Assembly: GCA_026874595.1 (NCBI GenBank)
Contig: CM049306.1
Coordinates: 38,998,019 to 39,062,018 of the forward strand
Reading direction: 5' to 3'
From: Sipunculus nudus
Taxonomy: Eukaryota > Annelida > Sipuncula > Golfingiida > Sipunculidae
DNA: 64,000 nucleotides
Below, one piece after another: positions 10,801 through 25,800 of this stretch. The position numbers and the translations under genes are program-made. The notes under the pieces are model-generated. The model saw only the letters and a program-made list of their open reading frames with translations. It had not been told where the DNA came from and made no database searches. Position 1 is the stretch's first letter. Each line of letters begins with the position of its first letter.

Positions 10801-13800
10801 ACCGATTGGGCCAAAATTGTGCATGTGTTTAGATCTCACATAGGTCTTTATCATACACAAAACTGGAGGGGTTACCTGCAAAGATTTTTGCACAGTGTCT
10901 GTCTGTTTGTCTGGCATGGGCAAAAATCGCTCATATACATGTAGTGGTTTGACTTTTCTGCCTAAAATTTTGCAGGTGTATACAACTTGGACAGCTTTCT
11001 GGATTTGTGGTAGGTGGCACAACCTACATACACATTTAGGCTGCAGACATTCATGCTAATATGCAACATACCTCACTCTATTTCCCCTTGCCACTCAATC
11101 CATGCCTCACTATCCGATTTTGGCAGATACATGTAGTCACTTGTCGGTTACCTGTATTCTAGTTTTAAAAGTTTACACATTTTTCTCTGTTTTTGAGATA
11201 TATAAATACAGACTAGATCTTGGCCTGTTGGTTAATCTGTTTGATGCTTCAGTTGAATGGGTATATACTACCATTCTGATGATAAAATTTCCTTTTGCGA
11301 ATCTCTTCCCAGTCAGCTGAGCGTCATGACCCATGGGTCACTTGTTGTATTCTCTAAGCAAGGTGGCGAAATTCCATGTTTCATGTCTTGACTTGTAGTG
11401 AAAAAACTTTTGTCAGATTTTGTTAGCAACCTATTTTTTTGTCTGAAGAGTCAGTAGAACATTAAAATATTGTCTATGGCCTTATTGACAGTCTGAGCAT
11501 TCTGGTTTATTCCAATCCTGCCCTTCTGTATATAGAACCCTGCAATCCAGTGGCTTAATAGTTACTTATTATTCTTGTATTAAAGTTACCATCACCCTCA
11601 TGTTATAGGCACTACCACTAACAGGGCAGGGACATATTATCTACCAAAAATAAAACACTGATTGAACTCCATAGTGCTGCTGTTTTACAAAGATTATTAA
11701 GCCCTCAATCAAGCTAATTTACAAATAATAAATTAATAATTAATACACTCTTCTGATAATTTCTAAAAGAAAAGCATTCTAATATATTTCATTGAAAATT
11801 TTTATAGATTTGACATATTACTTGTATAAAACTACTTATGAAGTGTTCAACTGCAGAGCAAATAACAGCACACTCTGATCATAAATAATAATGACATATG
11901 AACTAGAAAATTTTACATCATGCTTAATTATACTTCAGCGCAGTAATTATGTTATATTGATTGCTTTAAATACAGTCTGACAAAGAAGTAAGGGCCCTGG
12001 CCAAACTACAGCGGAAGATGAGAGTCCAGGAAATGGTAGATAACATCGCGTTTGTCGTGCTTGGGGCTTTCCAGTGCTCAGACGAGGAGAAACTGTACAT
12101 AGATGCACTGGAGGAAAAATATGATGTTCTGCGCAATGTCATGTACATGCATGAGCTCCAGCTGGAGTATGGAGGAGCCTGGGACAGGTTAGTTGAACCA
12201 GCTGGAAATTCATTTGAGAACATATATACCATATTTTCTCTAGTTCAAGCCACAGCTCTATTAAAAGCAACATCCAGACTTATCTGTAACTCTCCTCCCT
12301 GTGATTCCCTCAGAAGACCTTTCAGTCTCATTTTGTTCTGATTATCAATGTCTATACAGCTTCATTTCTTGTGCCGTCAACCATTTTGGTAGATAATTTG
12401 ATAACATTTTTATAACAGTATTTAATTTATCTGTAACAAATTGAGCTAAACATGCTGAATTAATGGTTAGAAAATAAAGATCAACATACTAGAGGTAAAT
12501 GCCCATTTTATTACCTGCCATGTTTATTTTAGATTATCTAACGAGGAGCGTGAGAGACTGATGAACAAGAAGGAGGCTGAGGAGAAGAGTCTGAGACAGG
12601 ATGGTCGGCTGGAGGAGATGGCCAAGATCTGTAGCAGGCTCAATCAGGTCAGGCTGGTACACATGTACTCTGATTACAGACTATAGTCATTTAGACAGCT
12701 AGACAAGAAAAGCCTTCGGCAGTGATGTACGACTCAAGTCCGAACTTGGACTGGAGAAGTCAGACTGAGTCCATCTCAAGTTTAGTTGAAAAAAAGTTCT
12801 GTAAAGCTCTTGGTCAGTGGTGCAGAATATAAACTTAGTATGCATGCCACCTGGTGGCCACACAGTGCAAATTCACATGCCCCAGTTCAGATCACTCATC
12901 ATGCTGTCTTGTTATGGTATACAGGCACATGTAGACTGTTTCCTTATACACAGAATCATAACTAAGTATAAAACAGGTGAATAAGATAGAAAGCCTGTGT
13001 GCAAGGATGGTTTTGCAGGGAAACATTTTGTATTCAGCCATAATGAACTAATAATGTGAGATAATGCACACATTATTGCAAATGTTTATGTGCCTTTAAT
13101 GGGTGTGCTCTTTAATATTCTGTAATTAACTGCTCTTTGTGTATCAGGAAATCCAAAAATGGAGAATCTTTGTAAAATAAACATTTTGCATGTTTATTTA
13201 ACAGGGAAATGATTAGTTAACAGGGAAAGTTATACAAATAGCCTTACAAATACGTTAGTAAGCTTTGAGGTTATCTTTTATCACACTTTGTATTTACTTT
13301 GCATTGTAATTTCTTTTAGGAACTTGGCAGTTTGAGAGCTTTTCTTGGTGAAGATCGGGCAGAATATTCAAGAAGGGTTGCTAAGCAACAGGAGCAGCGA
13401 GAACAGGCCATGCTGACTGGGCATAATTTAGCATCTGTGCCAAATGGTATGTTACTGTGGATTCAGAATTGTTTGTTGGGTTTTTATTTTCCTGAATTTG
13501 TGGGTAACCTTTAACTCCATTAAATTAAAAACCCAACGATCATTAGATTGATTATAGAATTTTTGAAAGTCCAGTGACCTTTTGCATTGAGTTATCATGT
13601 TGGCCCGCTTTCACCGTCCATGCTAGCAACTGTTTCTGATCAATAAAACGCAAAGAAAACGATCTATAGCCCATAAATTAAAAAAAAAAATTATATTGTG
13701 ACGAATATTAGTTCCATATGGGGGAGCAAACAAACCAAGATTTCATCAGTGTCAGACTTACAAGTGACTGTTTAAAAGTGCATGTACAAGTACACTAGTT

Positions 13801-16800
13801 TATGTGGACTTGCTCTCTCTCATGTTATCTCGCCAAAAAGTCGTAGGTAAAGGTCGTTTTGCCCTGCTAATCTTATTTGATTGTTCATTTGAAAGAATGT
13901 CATGTTTAAATAAATTAAACAGCCGTGCGGCAGAGTTAATCTAGTTATCCACCAACTTGGTGATGAGTCGCGGTCACCTGGGCACAATTATATGAGCTTG
14001 AGCCCAGTCTAACTGTGCCCTAGTTCCCGGTCATCAGTCAACTTGGGCTTCAATCAGAACGAACGACATACCAAGAAGTTTTAATTCTGTTAATTAATGA
14101 ATACACAGAATATAAATATTGTCCTCCTTTTGTTCTTATAATTCATAAAATCACAACCAGTATGTTAGTTCATCGGAGGATTTGTTATCACGAGCGTTGA
14201 CCACATTGGACCGGTCAATTTGCATGGTGGGGCTTAATGAGCTGTTAAGATAAGCTGGAAAGTGGAGCACAATAGCTGATCACCAACGAATAGTGTTTAA
14301 GGTCAAAACGACTAAATTTTAAACCCACGTCATTTTCTGAATCCACAGTATATTATATGTGCTTGACTAAATTTGGATTTAATCATCTAGAGTAAATGAA
14401 ATTTTCTCTGCATTGGCCATTTTAACCAAGTGATAACTTTCTGTACAGTGGTATTCCTCTAAACTTTTGACCAATTAGACTTTACATCATGATTTATTAT
14501 GATAATTATGATCCCACTTTTCTGACTTTTTGAACTGTTTCATTTAGCAGCTGATACATGGCGCAGGTGTTCATATACACTTGGTTTTACATAAAAATAC
14601 GGCTTATACAAATCTTTAAATAAACACTTGGAATCAGCCTGATGTTTGTGTGATAGGATTCAAATGAATTATTTCATCCCGTCAAGAGAAATTATTTGTG
14701 TATTTTTACTATTTTCATGCTTTGTGACTGTTCGGCAAGAGTAAACATTGCTGCCATCATGGCCTATCGACAGAGATTGTTTTTTAAACAAACTAACAAT
14801 ATACTTCTTTTGCAATATAAATTTGCAATTTTAATAAGAAATATCAACAAAGATTATATAATACTTGAAGTTTTATTGTATTTCTTTATTAAACAATCTC
14901 AGATCTTTTTTTAACAATGCATAACCATAATGTATGTTAATGGGGAATCCCCCTGTCATGACTGTCACTGGAACCAGTATGTGCCAGGGTTCACAGTGAG
15001 ATTTTGACAGCCGTAGTCCTGTATAATCTGAGTTGTATTTATGTTAAAAGAAACAAAATTTCACACATTTCGAGGATCCTTTCAAACTTTTGATGAATTT
15101 GACCTGTACATTGTTAATTTCTCAAAGATTAATCATGGGTTGTCATTTCTATGCAAGTGAATGAGAAATAATATTTTACGCTATTTTCACAGTAAAAATT
15201 AAAATTAAAAGTGGCCTGCCCACATCATTATTAGAAAAAAATGCCTGAGAAACATATCATTTTATTTTTTTTTTTTACAAAATCAAATTGGAGTATTTTT
15301 TTTTAAATTTTCATCTGTACTTTTTTTATTGATAATTACATAAATGTAAAAGTTGGAAAGTAAAATCTTATGATTTCTGAAAAAAAAACTCACCATGGTT
15401 CTTCGTAAAGAGCACAAAAATCTCACTTATTTTAAAACCCAGCCTAATCCCTGTTAAAGATATAACAGTAGAACACTGTATCACAAGGGGTTCAGTTGTA
15501 CTGGCTTCTTTAATCTAGGGCTCAAAGCTGGCAGATTATGCATGCATTAGTTTAAATCTTAGCTGAGGAGCAGTGAGATTTTCACTGTCAGCCCTGACTC
15601 AGGGTGAGAGCTCTGCCAGCTTAATGGGAAGGCTGTACCCCACAGCAGTGTATCTCTCACAAACAAGTGCAACTTTGGGAGGTTTCTCTTATAACCTAGC
15701 AAACTATATGATTACACATCCAGAACCTACATATGTGGTACACAATGGACCTGGATGACACCAAGAAATAAAATAAATGACAGAAGGTGCTATTGCCCTT
15801 TCATGTTGTCTCAAACTGAAATGGAATCCTGCAGATATAACTACTTAGGTTAAGATTTTAAAAGTCAGCATTAAAAGATGGGGAATTTTCCTGAAAAAAA
15901 AAAATGAATTCCCCTGATTTCATGAAACTTACGTTTTATATCTGTCAGAAAAACAAAAAGGACAAACAAACGCTAATAGTTCATTGGAAGATGTACCCAC
16001 CCACCAAACAATTTATTTTATTTTTTTTTTTCAAATTTTTATTCTAAATTCTTTTTTTTTAGATGAAGCAACCAATCCACCTACCAAATCCATGAACCTT
16101 CTGGCAGACCTCGCCAACAGGTTTGTCAGTGAACGTGATGCCATCATGGGCTTCCTGCGTTCCCAGAATGCCCTGGACAAGCGGGAGCAGCAGCTGATGT
16201 TGGTGTTACTGCAGATTGAGTCTCGTCTGGCAGAGAAGGAGATCACATTTGATGCTGCCAGCTACAGCGTTGGTCTGATTGAGAGAATCCAAGCAGCAGC
16301 TGACATCAGGTCAGAGACGTTTTAGTTGGGACTGACCAGCAGGGGCACTGTGCATTTCATGAATATTATCATGAATGCAAGTGTTATAAATTTGTGTGTA
16401 ATCATTGTGTTACAACTCCCTGCATATTACTCATTCTTGGGTTAGGTCCACAGGACTTCAGCCGAATTTGGATTGGACATTTTCCACGGGCTTAGCTCAC
16501 TTTAGCAGTATCGATAGATGGCTTTTAGATAGACACTTTACCAAAAAATGTCAAATTTCTCAGGATTATTGGGACAGGACATGTCATCATTCCTGACACT
16601 TCAAGTTCAAATATGGGTATTTTTTAAAAGCAAGGCCACAGAGGAGTTGCATGACACTGAGTGCCTCCACCATAAGTAATAATGCTGAGTCATCTGAATA
16701 ACTCCCCAAGAAGCGGCCATTCTTGGAGCTTCATTGCAGTAACTACCAGGATTTAATTATACCCCTTATTATGGTGAAAAGTCCCGATATGGAAATCAAA

Positions 16801-19800
16801 AGTGTTCTTTTAATCTGAAAACAGGCATTATAAATTTTGCATAATTATCATTTAGTTTTCATACAAATCACTTGTACAATACCACTATAGTGTGTAACAG
16901 TATTGACATTGAAAAAAAATGATTCTCATTGGTCATCATATTTGAAGACGAATATCTTAAACAGTTGTTTGTTCTCTATCCCCTGAGTGTTTCAGTCATT
17001 TTGTTTGAAATAAAAGGTACAGCATATTCTCAGAAAATATATATCATGCTTACTGTTTTAAGTGGAAAAAAAAAAGGAAAAATTTATTTAAAATTGCTTT
17101 CAGCATGGTGTGTCTTGACTATTTTGTGTTTGCTATTGAACTGTGCATAAAATTGTTGGTGGTCAAACATCCTAGAGCTGCTGTATGTACTTATAATAGA
17201 GCTCTATATTATCTGTACTGTATACATTCATTTAATTATCAAATTGCTCATGTTCTGTTGTTCAGGCATCCTGCTGACCAGAGACGACAGCACAGCCTGG
17301 CAAAACTTCGTTTGAAGCTGTGGGAGAAGAGACAAGCCCAGAATCTACTATTCCTCAAGGAACCTGAGGAGAAGACCCCTCCAGCCACAGGTAAGACTTC
17401 CTGTTACTGTAATGATTCACAAATACATCACGATGCATATCATATCTTATCAGTGTCATGGGATGTCCCTGTTTTGATGTATTATTGATATATCGCCATT
17501 CCATAGAAAGTCCAACTTTTAACTAGAATTCTAGCATTTAATCATATTCAGTGGCCCATGCATCATAAGCCGGAAATTTGTTTGTTGTTTTTTTTACTGG
17601 CTGGCTAGTCACTCATTGAATGTGGAGGCTGTTTCATTATTATCGTTCATGAAGCATTGAGGCAATTTGATCAAACAGAGCTCTAACTTTCAATCTGAAC
17701 TGTGTGTATTGTATTGAGCATTGTATTTGTAAGTGAAGTATTGCAGTATGTAGCATATTGTGAGAATATGTATCGTGACAACCCTACATGTTATTTTTAT
17801 TTCTTATATTAGCATATAATGATTATATCAGCTTTTGTCAGGGTCATCAGTAATCACATAGATTCTAAATTTAAAATGTGAGAGTTATTTATAATCATAT
17901 TGGTACTCCATAGTCAACTTTTTGGTAATACTGACCTGTATTAAAGTCTCCAGCTAAACGTATGTCTTTATGTTACTCGGACTTTACTTTTATTTGCGAA
18001 CCTGTGAGCTTATGCATTGGTTTGGTTTCAGCCTTCATCCATATCCGTAAATTAACCCATGTTATCTCAAAAAGGCAAGAGCTAACATCACCAAATTTTA
18101 TGCAAAAAATCAGTTATCTAAAAAAACTCTATTGCTTTATTTTACTATCTGCATTTACTTAGATTTTATAGGTTAAAAGCTAAACATACTTTAAAAATCT
18201 TCTTCTCCTAAACTGTCCAGCCAAATTGTTCAATATTTCACATAAATAATTCCTGAAAAAAATCTCTCTTGAGTTTGCTTGGATGGTTCCAGTTTGGTGA
18301 ATTTTGGCTGAGTTACAGGAAGCTGAACTTAGTCATTTGGCTAAAAAAAGTTACTAAAATGACAATATCAGAAACCTCTGAAGCTATCATCACCATATTT
18401 TATGCAAATGTTGGTCACATGAGTCATATTTGAAACTGAGGTATTGGTGGCACCACCTGCATAGACCTGTTCTATACGGGGGTTATCAGTACATTAACCC
18501 ATAATTTCTCAGGAATAGCAGGAGTAGCATCAAAAATTTTATGCAAGAATATGTCACATATCAAATGTTGTGGCACCACCTGCATCAACTTACATTTTAC
18601 AGGGGAAAAGCTTGAAAACCATTAAAAATCTTCTCCAAAATCATTCAGCTAGGCAAATTGTTCAATATTTCACAGAAATGATGGTGTCCCCACCTACAGT
18701 AATTTTTGCATAGTGTATGTCCCTGCAGATTTCTTAGAAGGGATTTGATCAATCATCCTGAAATTGGGCATATATAAATCTCGGATAGCTTTGTCATATA
18801 CAAGACTTGTGACGCCACATACAATTGTTTTGGGTTTCATACATCTGTGCACATAGCTCAAGAGTGGTTTGAAGTGTCTGCCTGAAATTTAACATGTCCA
18901 TATTCCAAACATCTTTGATAGCTTTCTCGTACACAAGACTGGGGGTGCCACCTACAATCATTTTGTGTTGTATACATCCATGCCAGTATTTCAGGATTGA
19001 GGTTTTGTAATTGGTGATTGTACTTGAGTTTAAAATGTTTAGTAATTGCATTGTACATGTGCAAGTCACACAGATACTTCTCAAATAATTGTTTCCATGT
19101 TATCATGGAAGCATTATACCTGATGTATATCCCATTGCACAGGTTAGCATTAGGCCTGAAGGCCTTGTTACTAAAATAAGCATTTATTGATCATATCGAT
19201 TTTTATCAGAGCCATCAATAATCACATTGATTATCAGTTTTAAATGTCAGAGCTATTTATAATCATATTGGTAACACCTCTGAAATACAGTCTGGTATTG
19301 GTGGAGGCATGTGCTCTCTTAGCACTATCTAGTTTAACATTAGCTGATGGTGCTGCTGCTGCAGGTGACACAGTTGGCTGGCAGGAGGCGTTACTCCATG
19401 AGATGAAGAAGGTGCACCGTGAGGAGTGGGAGATTTACCTAAACGTCGTGATGGACAAAGAGATGGAGGACCTTAGAGAAGCTGCTGACACAATGCCAGA
19501 GCGGGAGAAACAAACCCGGCTGTCAGAACTCTACGCGAAGTACCAACGTCTTGAGCTGGATGATCCAGGTTAGCTACATTAGTCCAGCGCATGATGGCTT
19601 CTACCCAAAGACCCAAAACACCAATGTCCTATTACCAAACACCATAAACACCCTCTAACTTCAAATTAAAAGCTGAAACCTGACCTTAAATAATAAATAA
19701 TGATCTTTGATGATATACATCTATCCTGAATTATCAAAATTTTTCAAATGCTCTTTAAATTTCCCAGTTTTCTTATGCTTAGCTTCATTTGCTCTAGAGT

Positions 19801-22800
19801 CTGGATATCAGTTTGTCAGAATCAGAGCCATCAGAATGGCAAAAAAAATGAGACATAATTATTAAACCACTACATAGCTACATTCAACACATAATATCAG
19901 TTTATTCTTTTGATTTGAAGTTGCGTTGGTTTTTGGGATGTTTCTTCACGGGTACTTAAGACATCAGTGGTTTAGGTGTTTTGGTTAACAAGACTAAAAA
20001 ATTTAAAAACTGCCATTTATATACCTGTTACAGTTCAGTTTCTAGTGAATGTAGTAATACATTTCTCTCTGTCAAAATATGACATATTTATGATATCCAA
20101 GATGCATTTTATCAATACTGCCATGCTTATATTATTTATGAATAAAAAATGCTGATGAATGTATATCTAAATTGCTGTTATACTGAATATTTGTTAAATT
20201 GAATCTGTTTTCATTAATGACATAAAGTATAACCTCATTGTATCAAAATTAAAGGGATTTACAGTAAAGATTATCTTAGGTTTGACACAAGGGGGTATAT
20301 ATACCAAAAATTTGGCTTTGAACTTTGAGCATGAAATTTAAACACAAGTGGGTTATTTAATTTAAGTGAGATTGACATGATGAGGTTTTACTTTATTTAA
20401 AAATAAATATAAGAAAAATTCTAATGTCTGTAGTTTGATTATGATAATCAAATGTTGGTTGTACATGCTTTTTATCATCTACCAAATTAATAAAAATTTA
20501 GTATTAGTAATAATATGGATAAGATATTACTTGAACGCTTTGTTGATGGAGGCATAATATATTCTTATACGCTCCCGAGGCAGCAGAAATCTTGCGCTTC
20601 TAAAGAAGCAACTGATTTTCACGCTGCCAGCTTTGACCGTTTATGATATATTTAGACACCAGATGGCAGTTCGTTGTCTGCGGGAAAAAAAATTTGTATG
20701 ATGTGACAAGCAGCCAACCAGATGCCTTTAAACAAACACTCGACAGGCATCCTGGCTCCGCCCAACTGCGCTTCAAGCGCCGCTTGAATTTTAATTGCTC
20801 ACTCTTGATTCTCGCATCATAGACCGATTCGATTATGACGTTATGACTGTGTTAGCCTAGCCATGTATCTGTTGTCTGCAGATCTGAAACCAGCCAGTGA
20901 TGTGTGCACGCAGCCTTTGTTGTTACGTTTCATTTGAATTACAGCTCACCGGCCGGGCATCCTATGTGCCCAAGGCCCTAAGCAAACCATGTCTGGGGCA
21001 ATTCTCTCTGAGCCTGTGGCCTGTTCAGATGGTTACCGGGGCAATGAGCTGTCACTCAAAAACGAAATGAACATGATTGGCTCCATGTATTCCTCGCTTG
21101 GCCTTGTCTTCCAGCACAAGGTCTCATCTGATTGGACAAAAATACAGTGCTCCCCTCTGGTGTAGCAATTCAGGATACGAGGTCATAACAAACAGCACTT
21201 ATGATATAGGAAGTAGGCCTATGGGTAAAGCGCTGTGTAAAGAGCGTAATATTCTTAATTCAAGGGGATTGTATGCCATGTTGTCATAATTTAGGACAGA
21301 GAGATGAAAACATCAGCATCATGGAGGAGGCTGCAGCCATCAGACTGACACAGAAAAAGAGGATAATGCAGAGTAAAGAAGGACACGAGGTGCCATGGGC
21401 CAACACTGTAGTAGCCCTGCTGACAGAGATACAGGACCAGCAGGACTTACAGACTGCTCAGTGCATTCAAAGGCTTCCAAAAATGGTTTGTAACCATCAT
21501 TTTTTAACAGAATAACTGCTTTGATTTGTATTTGATTTTCATCATGTTGACTAAGGTAAAAGATCAAATATGGCTTCCTAATGGCTAGTGTGAAAGTACA
21601 CTCAAAAAGGTCTTGTTTTTATTCAGTGACTACCTCTTCTGCTGGTATCAATTATATACAGTCACTTTAACTTGACATATACTTGCATACTTTGTTGTTT
21701 AAAAGTATGAGATACATACCAAGAGTCATAAAGTAATGCGTCACATATTAATGCAGCCTTCAAACAGAGACATAAACTGCCACTGTTATCTTTATCTAAT
21801 ATATTTATGAGATGACAGTTGTGTTTTGTCACACATTTTTTAGGGCTGAATGTAAAAAAAATGTTTCATTGTCAATTTCATCCTGATGCTCTTCATGTTT
21901 GATCCTAGTACAGGCTGATACAGACACATACTGTACTGATATAACTCACATTAACTGTCTCAACATGTGTCAGGTATCTCGTGTTGTATCTGTCTTATAT
22001 CATGCACTGTTGAAACCCATCATAAATTATGACAATACTGGCTGCCTTCCCCTTTTTATTCATTACCTAACATTTACACCTGACCTTAATATCACTATAA
22101 CTTCTTGAATATTTCTATACATTTATATGCACTTGTATTTTAAAATCCAAAAAAGTTTAAAAGAAAATATCATTGCCTTATGGTTGCTTGCACCTTGTTT
22201 TAGTGAATTGGACATTCGCAGGCTTTAACCATGGACATCCATATGATCTTTACTTGTTGAAAGTCCCTTTCAATGTTCTAGGTCTTTTTCAGACTCCAGG
22301 TCAAGCAAACGTATTCCAAATCTCATTATATTATCATATAACATGATTGCCTATGAAAAATATTAATATAGATTTTACATAAAATGAGCCCAATTCCTGG
22401 AGGAAACACATTTTTTCTATCTATTTTTCCACTAAAACCATGAGGTTGTGTGATTTGTTCAAAAACTATTGTCTCATCTATGAGCACTGTCAACTCGGCA
22501 GTGACATCACACACTGGGAAATCCCCTGTGGCTAAAAATTCTATATCTCAGTAAAAGCACAGTATATCTGCCACTGTCAGTCCCAAATTCTCAGCAGAGA
22601 ATAAAAACAACATGCATTACTAGATCTGAGTTGTTGATAGAATTCAGTCCATGATGTCACAGGTGTAGCAAGCCAGTCAAATCAGGGCAAAGTCTGGGAT
22701 CTGGATGAAATCCTCCCATCACACAACAAACACACGTGTAATAGGTTTACTTAACCTTATAATTAAGATGATCACCAAAGCAGGTTTTGCGTGTAAAACA

Positions 22801-25800
22801 GATTTGATTTCTTTATGACCTACAATAAAGTACGTATAATGATTTCTGAAAAGACAAGGGGAACTGCTTTTATTATAATATCAGTACTTGTTCTCCTGGG
22901 TAATCCTGTAAGTATGAATTCATACTCCCAATAAGTATGTTATTAATATATGATGAACTGTTGTATTGACAGAGTGAAGAGGAGGTGAAGCTGGGTCGTG
23001 AGGACCACATTATGGCTCGGAGGAACGAGGCTGCAGAAAATGTCCTCATTGTCCTCACACGGTTTGAAGGAGCTGGTGAAGATCAGGAACTTCTCAAGGT
23101 CACAGTCATTTGTATATTTTGAATATTGACTGATAGCTGATCAGATATGTACAGTAAACCTTGAAATTTGACCACCAATGGGACCTCAATAAAGTTGTCA
23201 CATGTTTAAGATGTTCATCCAAATGAGTATGTATATGAAGAGCAAAAAACAGAATCAGGACCATAAACAGTTGGTCATAATTTTTAGGTGGTCTCTAAAC
23301 AAAGATGGTCGTTAGGGGAAGTTTTACACCAGTTCAGTATTTTTTTCAACCATTTTGCTTGCATTTAATCATATTTTAAACTGTAACATCAGTAAAACTG
23401 GAAATCTTCCACTAATATTTATTACTAAAAAATTTGTCCATATACACTTAAGTGCCCACCAGAAAATTTAACCCATGAATTGCAATCCGTACTTTAGTCT
23501 GTCCAGACATTGTTTTTAGCGAACCTGTGAGCTTATGCGATGGTGCGACATCGTGCGTCGTGTGTCGTGCATCATGTGTCGTGCATCGTGTGTCGTCTGT
23601 ATGTTAACCATAGCTATCTCAAAAATGGCAGAAGCTAGCATCACCAAATTTTTTGCAAATAATCAGTCATCTGAAGATTCTATCGGATTTTGTTTATTTT
23701 TTTCTAACTGCATTTTCTTAGATTTTATAGGGAAAAAGCTAAAAAAGTTTTAAAAATCTTCTTCTCCGAAATGTTCAGCCAAATTGTCCAATATTTCACA
23801 GAAATGATCCCTTGAACAATCTTTCTCAAGTTTTTTCGAATGGTTCCAGTTCGGAGATTTTTGGCCAAGTTACAGGAGGTTGAACTTAGTCATCTGTCCA
23901 AAAAAGCACACTGAAATTAAAATCTCAGAAACTGCTAGAGCTATAATCAACAAATTTTATAACAATGTTTGTCACATATGTCATATCTGAAAATGTGGTA
24001 TTGGTGGTGCCACCTACATTGATGTGTTTTTTACAAGGGAAAATGTAATTTTAAACTCTTCTAGCTGATAAACTGATTTATGATGAAACTGTTAAGCTGA
24101 TTGGTTTAAACTTTACAAGAATTATTCTATGGTAGGGTTCTGCCAGTTTTATAAGAATAGATTAGGTAAATACAGCTTTATAAAAGCATTGTAGCCTATT
24201 GAAAAAGGCTTTCTGTGTTTGAATACAGGTTTGACAACATGCTGAGTTTCAGCAGCCAAGTCAAGAGGTCACTCAGTACAAACAGGTGGGGTCCAGACAT
24301 CACCATTGCAACTGACTTGGCTCTGGCGGGTGTCTAGACAATGTGTCTAGACATCTAGAGACAATGTCTAGATGTCTAGACACAATGTCTAGATGCAGAA
24401 TTCCCAGATTATTGGAACTATATCTTTCAACTGTTTGAAAAAACTTGGTTTGCACTTTAAGCGAATGGGTCTATCATCAGGTCACATGTGAACTGCTGTG
24501 CCCTCATTTTTGGCTGACCTCTGACCTTTCCTCGCTGCCAAGGGTCCATTTGTGCGTCGGTTTCCACACATAAACCCACATATCTCGGGAACCGTTTGAC
24601 CCATCAGGCTAAAAATTTTGCACAAATGTAGCCCTTTGATAGCTTTATAACATACACTAATAATGGTGGCGTCCTGGACAATTTTCCTCGATTTTATGAC
24701 AGGTGGCACCACTTACATACACGTTTACGCTGCAGACATCCATGCTTATATGCAACACACCTCACTCTATTCCCCTTGCCACTTAATCCATGCCTCACTT
24801 CACCTGTCCCACTCTGATTTCTTCTATACACATAGTCGCTTGTCGACTACCCATATTCTATTTTTTAAATGTCCTAGTCTGAAACTTGCAGGTCCGAAAC
24901 GTCCATTTTGCTGAAATCATAATGACTAAGGTAGATATGCAGGACTTAAGAGGATCAATATAAAATTTTAAAAATAAACCTCCATTCATACTCCCAAACT
25001 TTGCACAGGATCGCATTAGGCCTGTAGGCCTTGTTTGTATTAATTCGCTCCAATGTGGCACAGTTTGTTTTTTTTGAGAATTTCAGGCAAAAATACATGT
25101 AGAGATTATTAAGATTTTATGATAACTGATGAAAATCTGAAAATGAAATGAAAAATTAAAATAAAAGATTATTTAATTTTTTTTTATAAAAAGGTCTTGT
25201 TTCAGATACTTTTATATTGAGTGTAACAGAATTTATTAACCCCCATAGTTTAAAGCCCACTGTGGGGGCAGTGTTGTAATGGTTAAGGTGCCAAGCTCAT
25301 GATCAAGAGGTCATGAGTTCGAATCCTGGTCAGACCCCTACCATGCCAAGACCTTGAGGCAAGGTCCCAACCCCTAGTGTGCCTCTGTCCACCTAGCAGT
25401 AGAAGTAGGTACTAGTAAATACCGGGAAGGTAACTTGCAATGGACTAGCATTCCATCCAGGAAGAGTTTAACTCCTAAGTCGCTTCACGCTACAGGAACA
25501 AGGATAAGCTCCAGCCTAATGAGCCAGTTAGGCTCAGGTATTAAAGCCCAACAGACTTTACCTTTATAGTTTAAATATTCCAGGCCCTGGAGGACAAGTA
25601 TGATGCCCTGCGTGACAAGCTGCTTCTTGAGGCTCTGATAAAGCAAGTAGGGGAGTCTGAGTGGAACAAGCTGAGCGAGGAGGAACGACAGCGACGGCTG
25701 GTCCAGATGAAGCTGGCAGAGAGGAGGCTCCGCAGAGAAGGTATGAACTATTATTAGTGTAGACTGTGCAACAAATAAACTGTGAAGGCTTATACAGTGA

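Larger units (their letters stand above)
7962..11346 (+). mobile_element. 3.4-kb Helentron-like element (family B)
   Basis: The 5' end carries GCTCAGCTGACTG (7963-7975) and the 3' end its exact reverse complement (11310-11322), followed by a perfect hairpin TGACCCATGGGTCA (11327-11340) and CTTGTT (11341-11346). Subterminal inverted repeats plus a 3' hairpin are features described for Helentron-type rolling-circle elements and their non-autonomous derivatives. It is composite: a 337-bp tandem array (7962-9985) followed by a second module beginning with the palindrome at 9993-10020. No helicase or other ORF. Confidence 0.65.

Noticed and set aside
12841-12865. CTCF-like GCCACCTGGTGGCC near 12847
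   Set aside because: Only about 12 of 14 positions fit, it is a simple palindrome, and it lies in a MITE.
16405-17150. Small plus-strand frames in intron 9
   Set aside because: No splice-compatible phase and no similarity to the cassette sub-motifs; exons 9 and 10 already join in frame.
25258-25335. True tRNA gene
   Set aside because: Boxes A and B are good, but acceptor and anticodon stems do not pair convincingly and a SINE body and tail follow; called a SINE.
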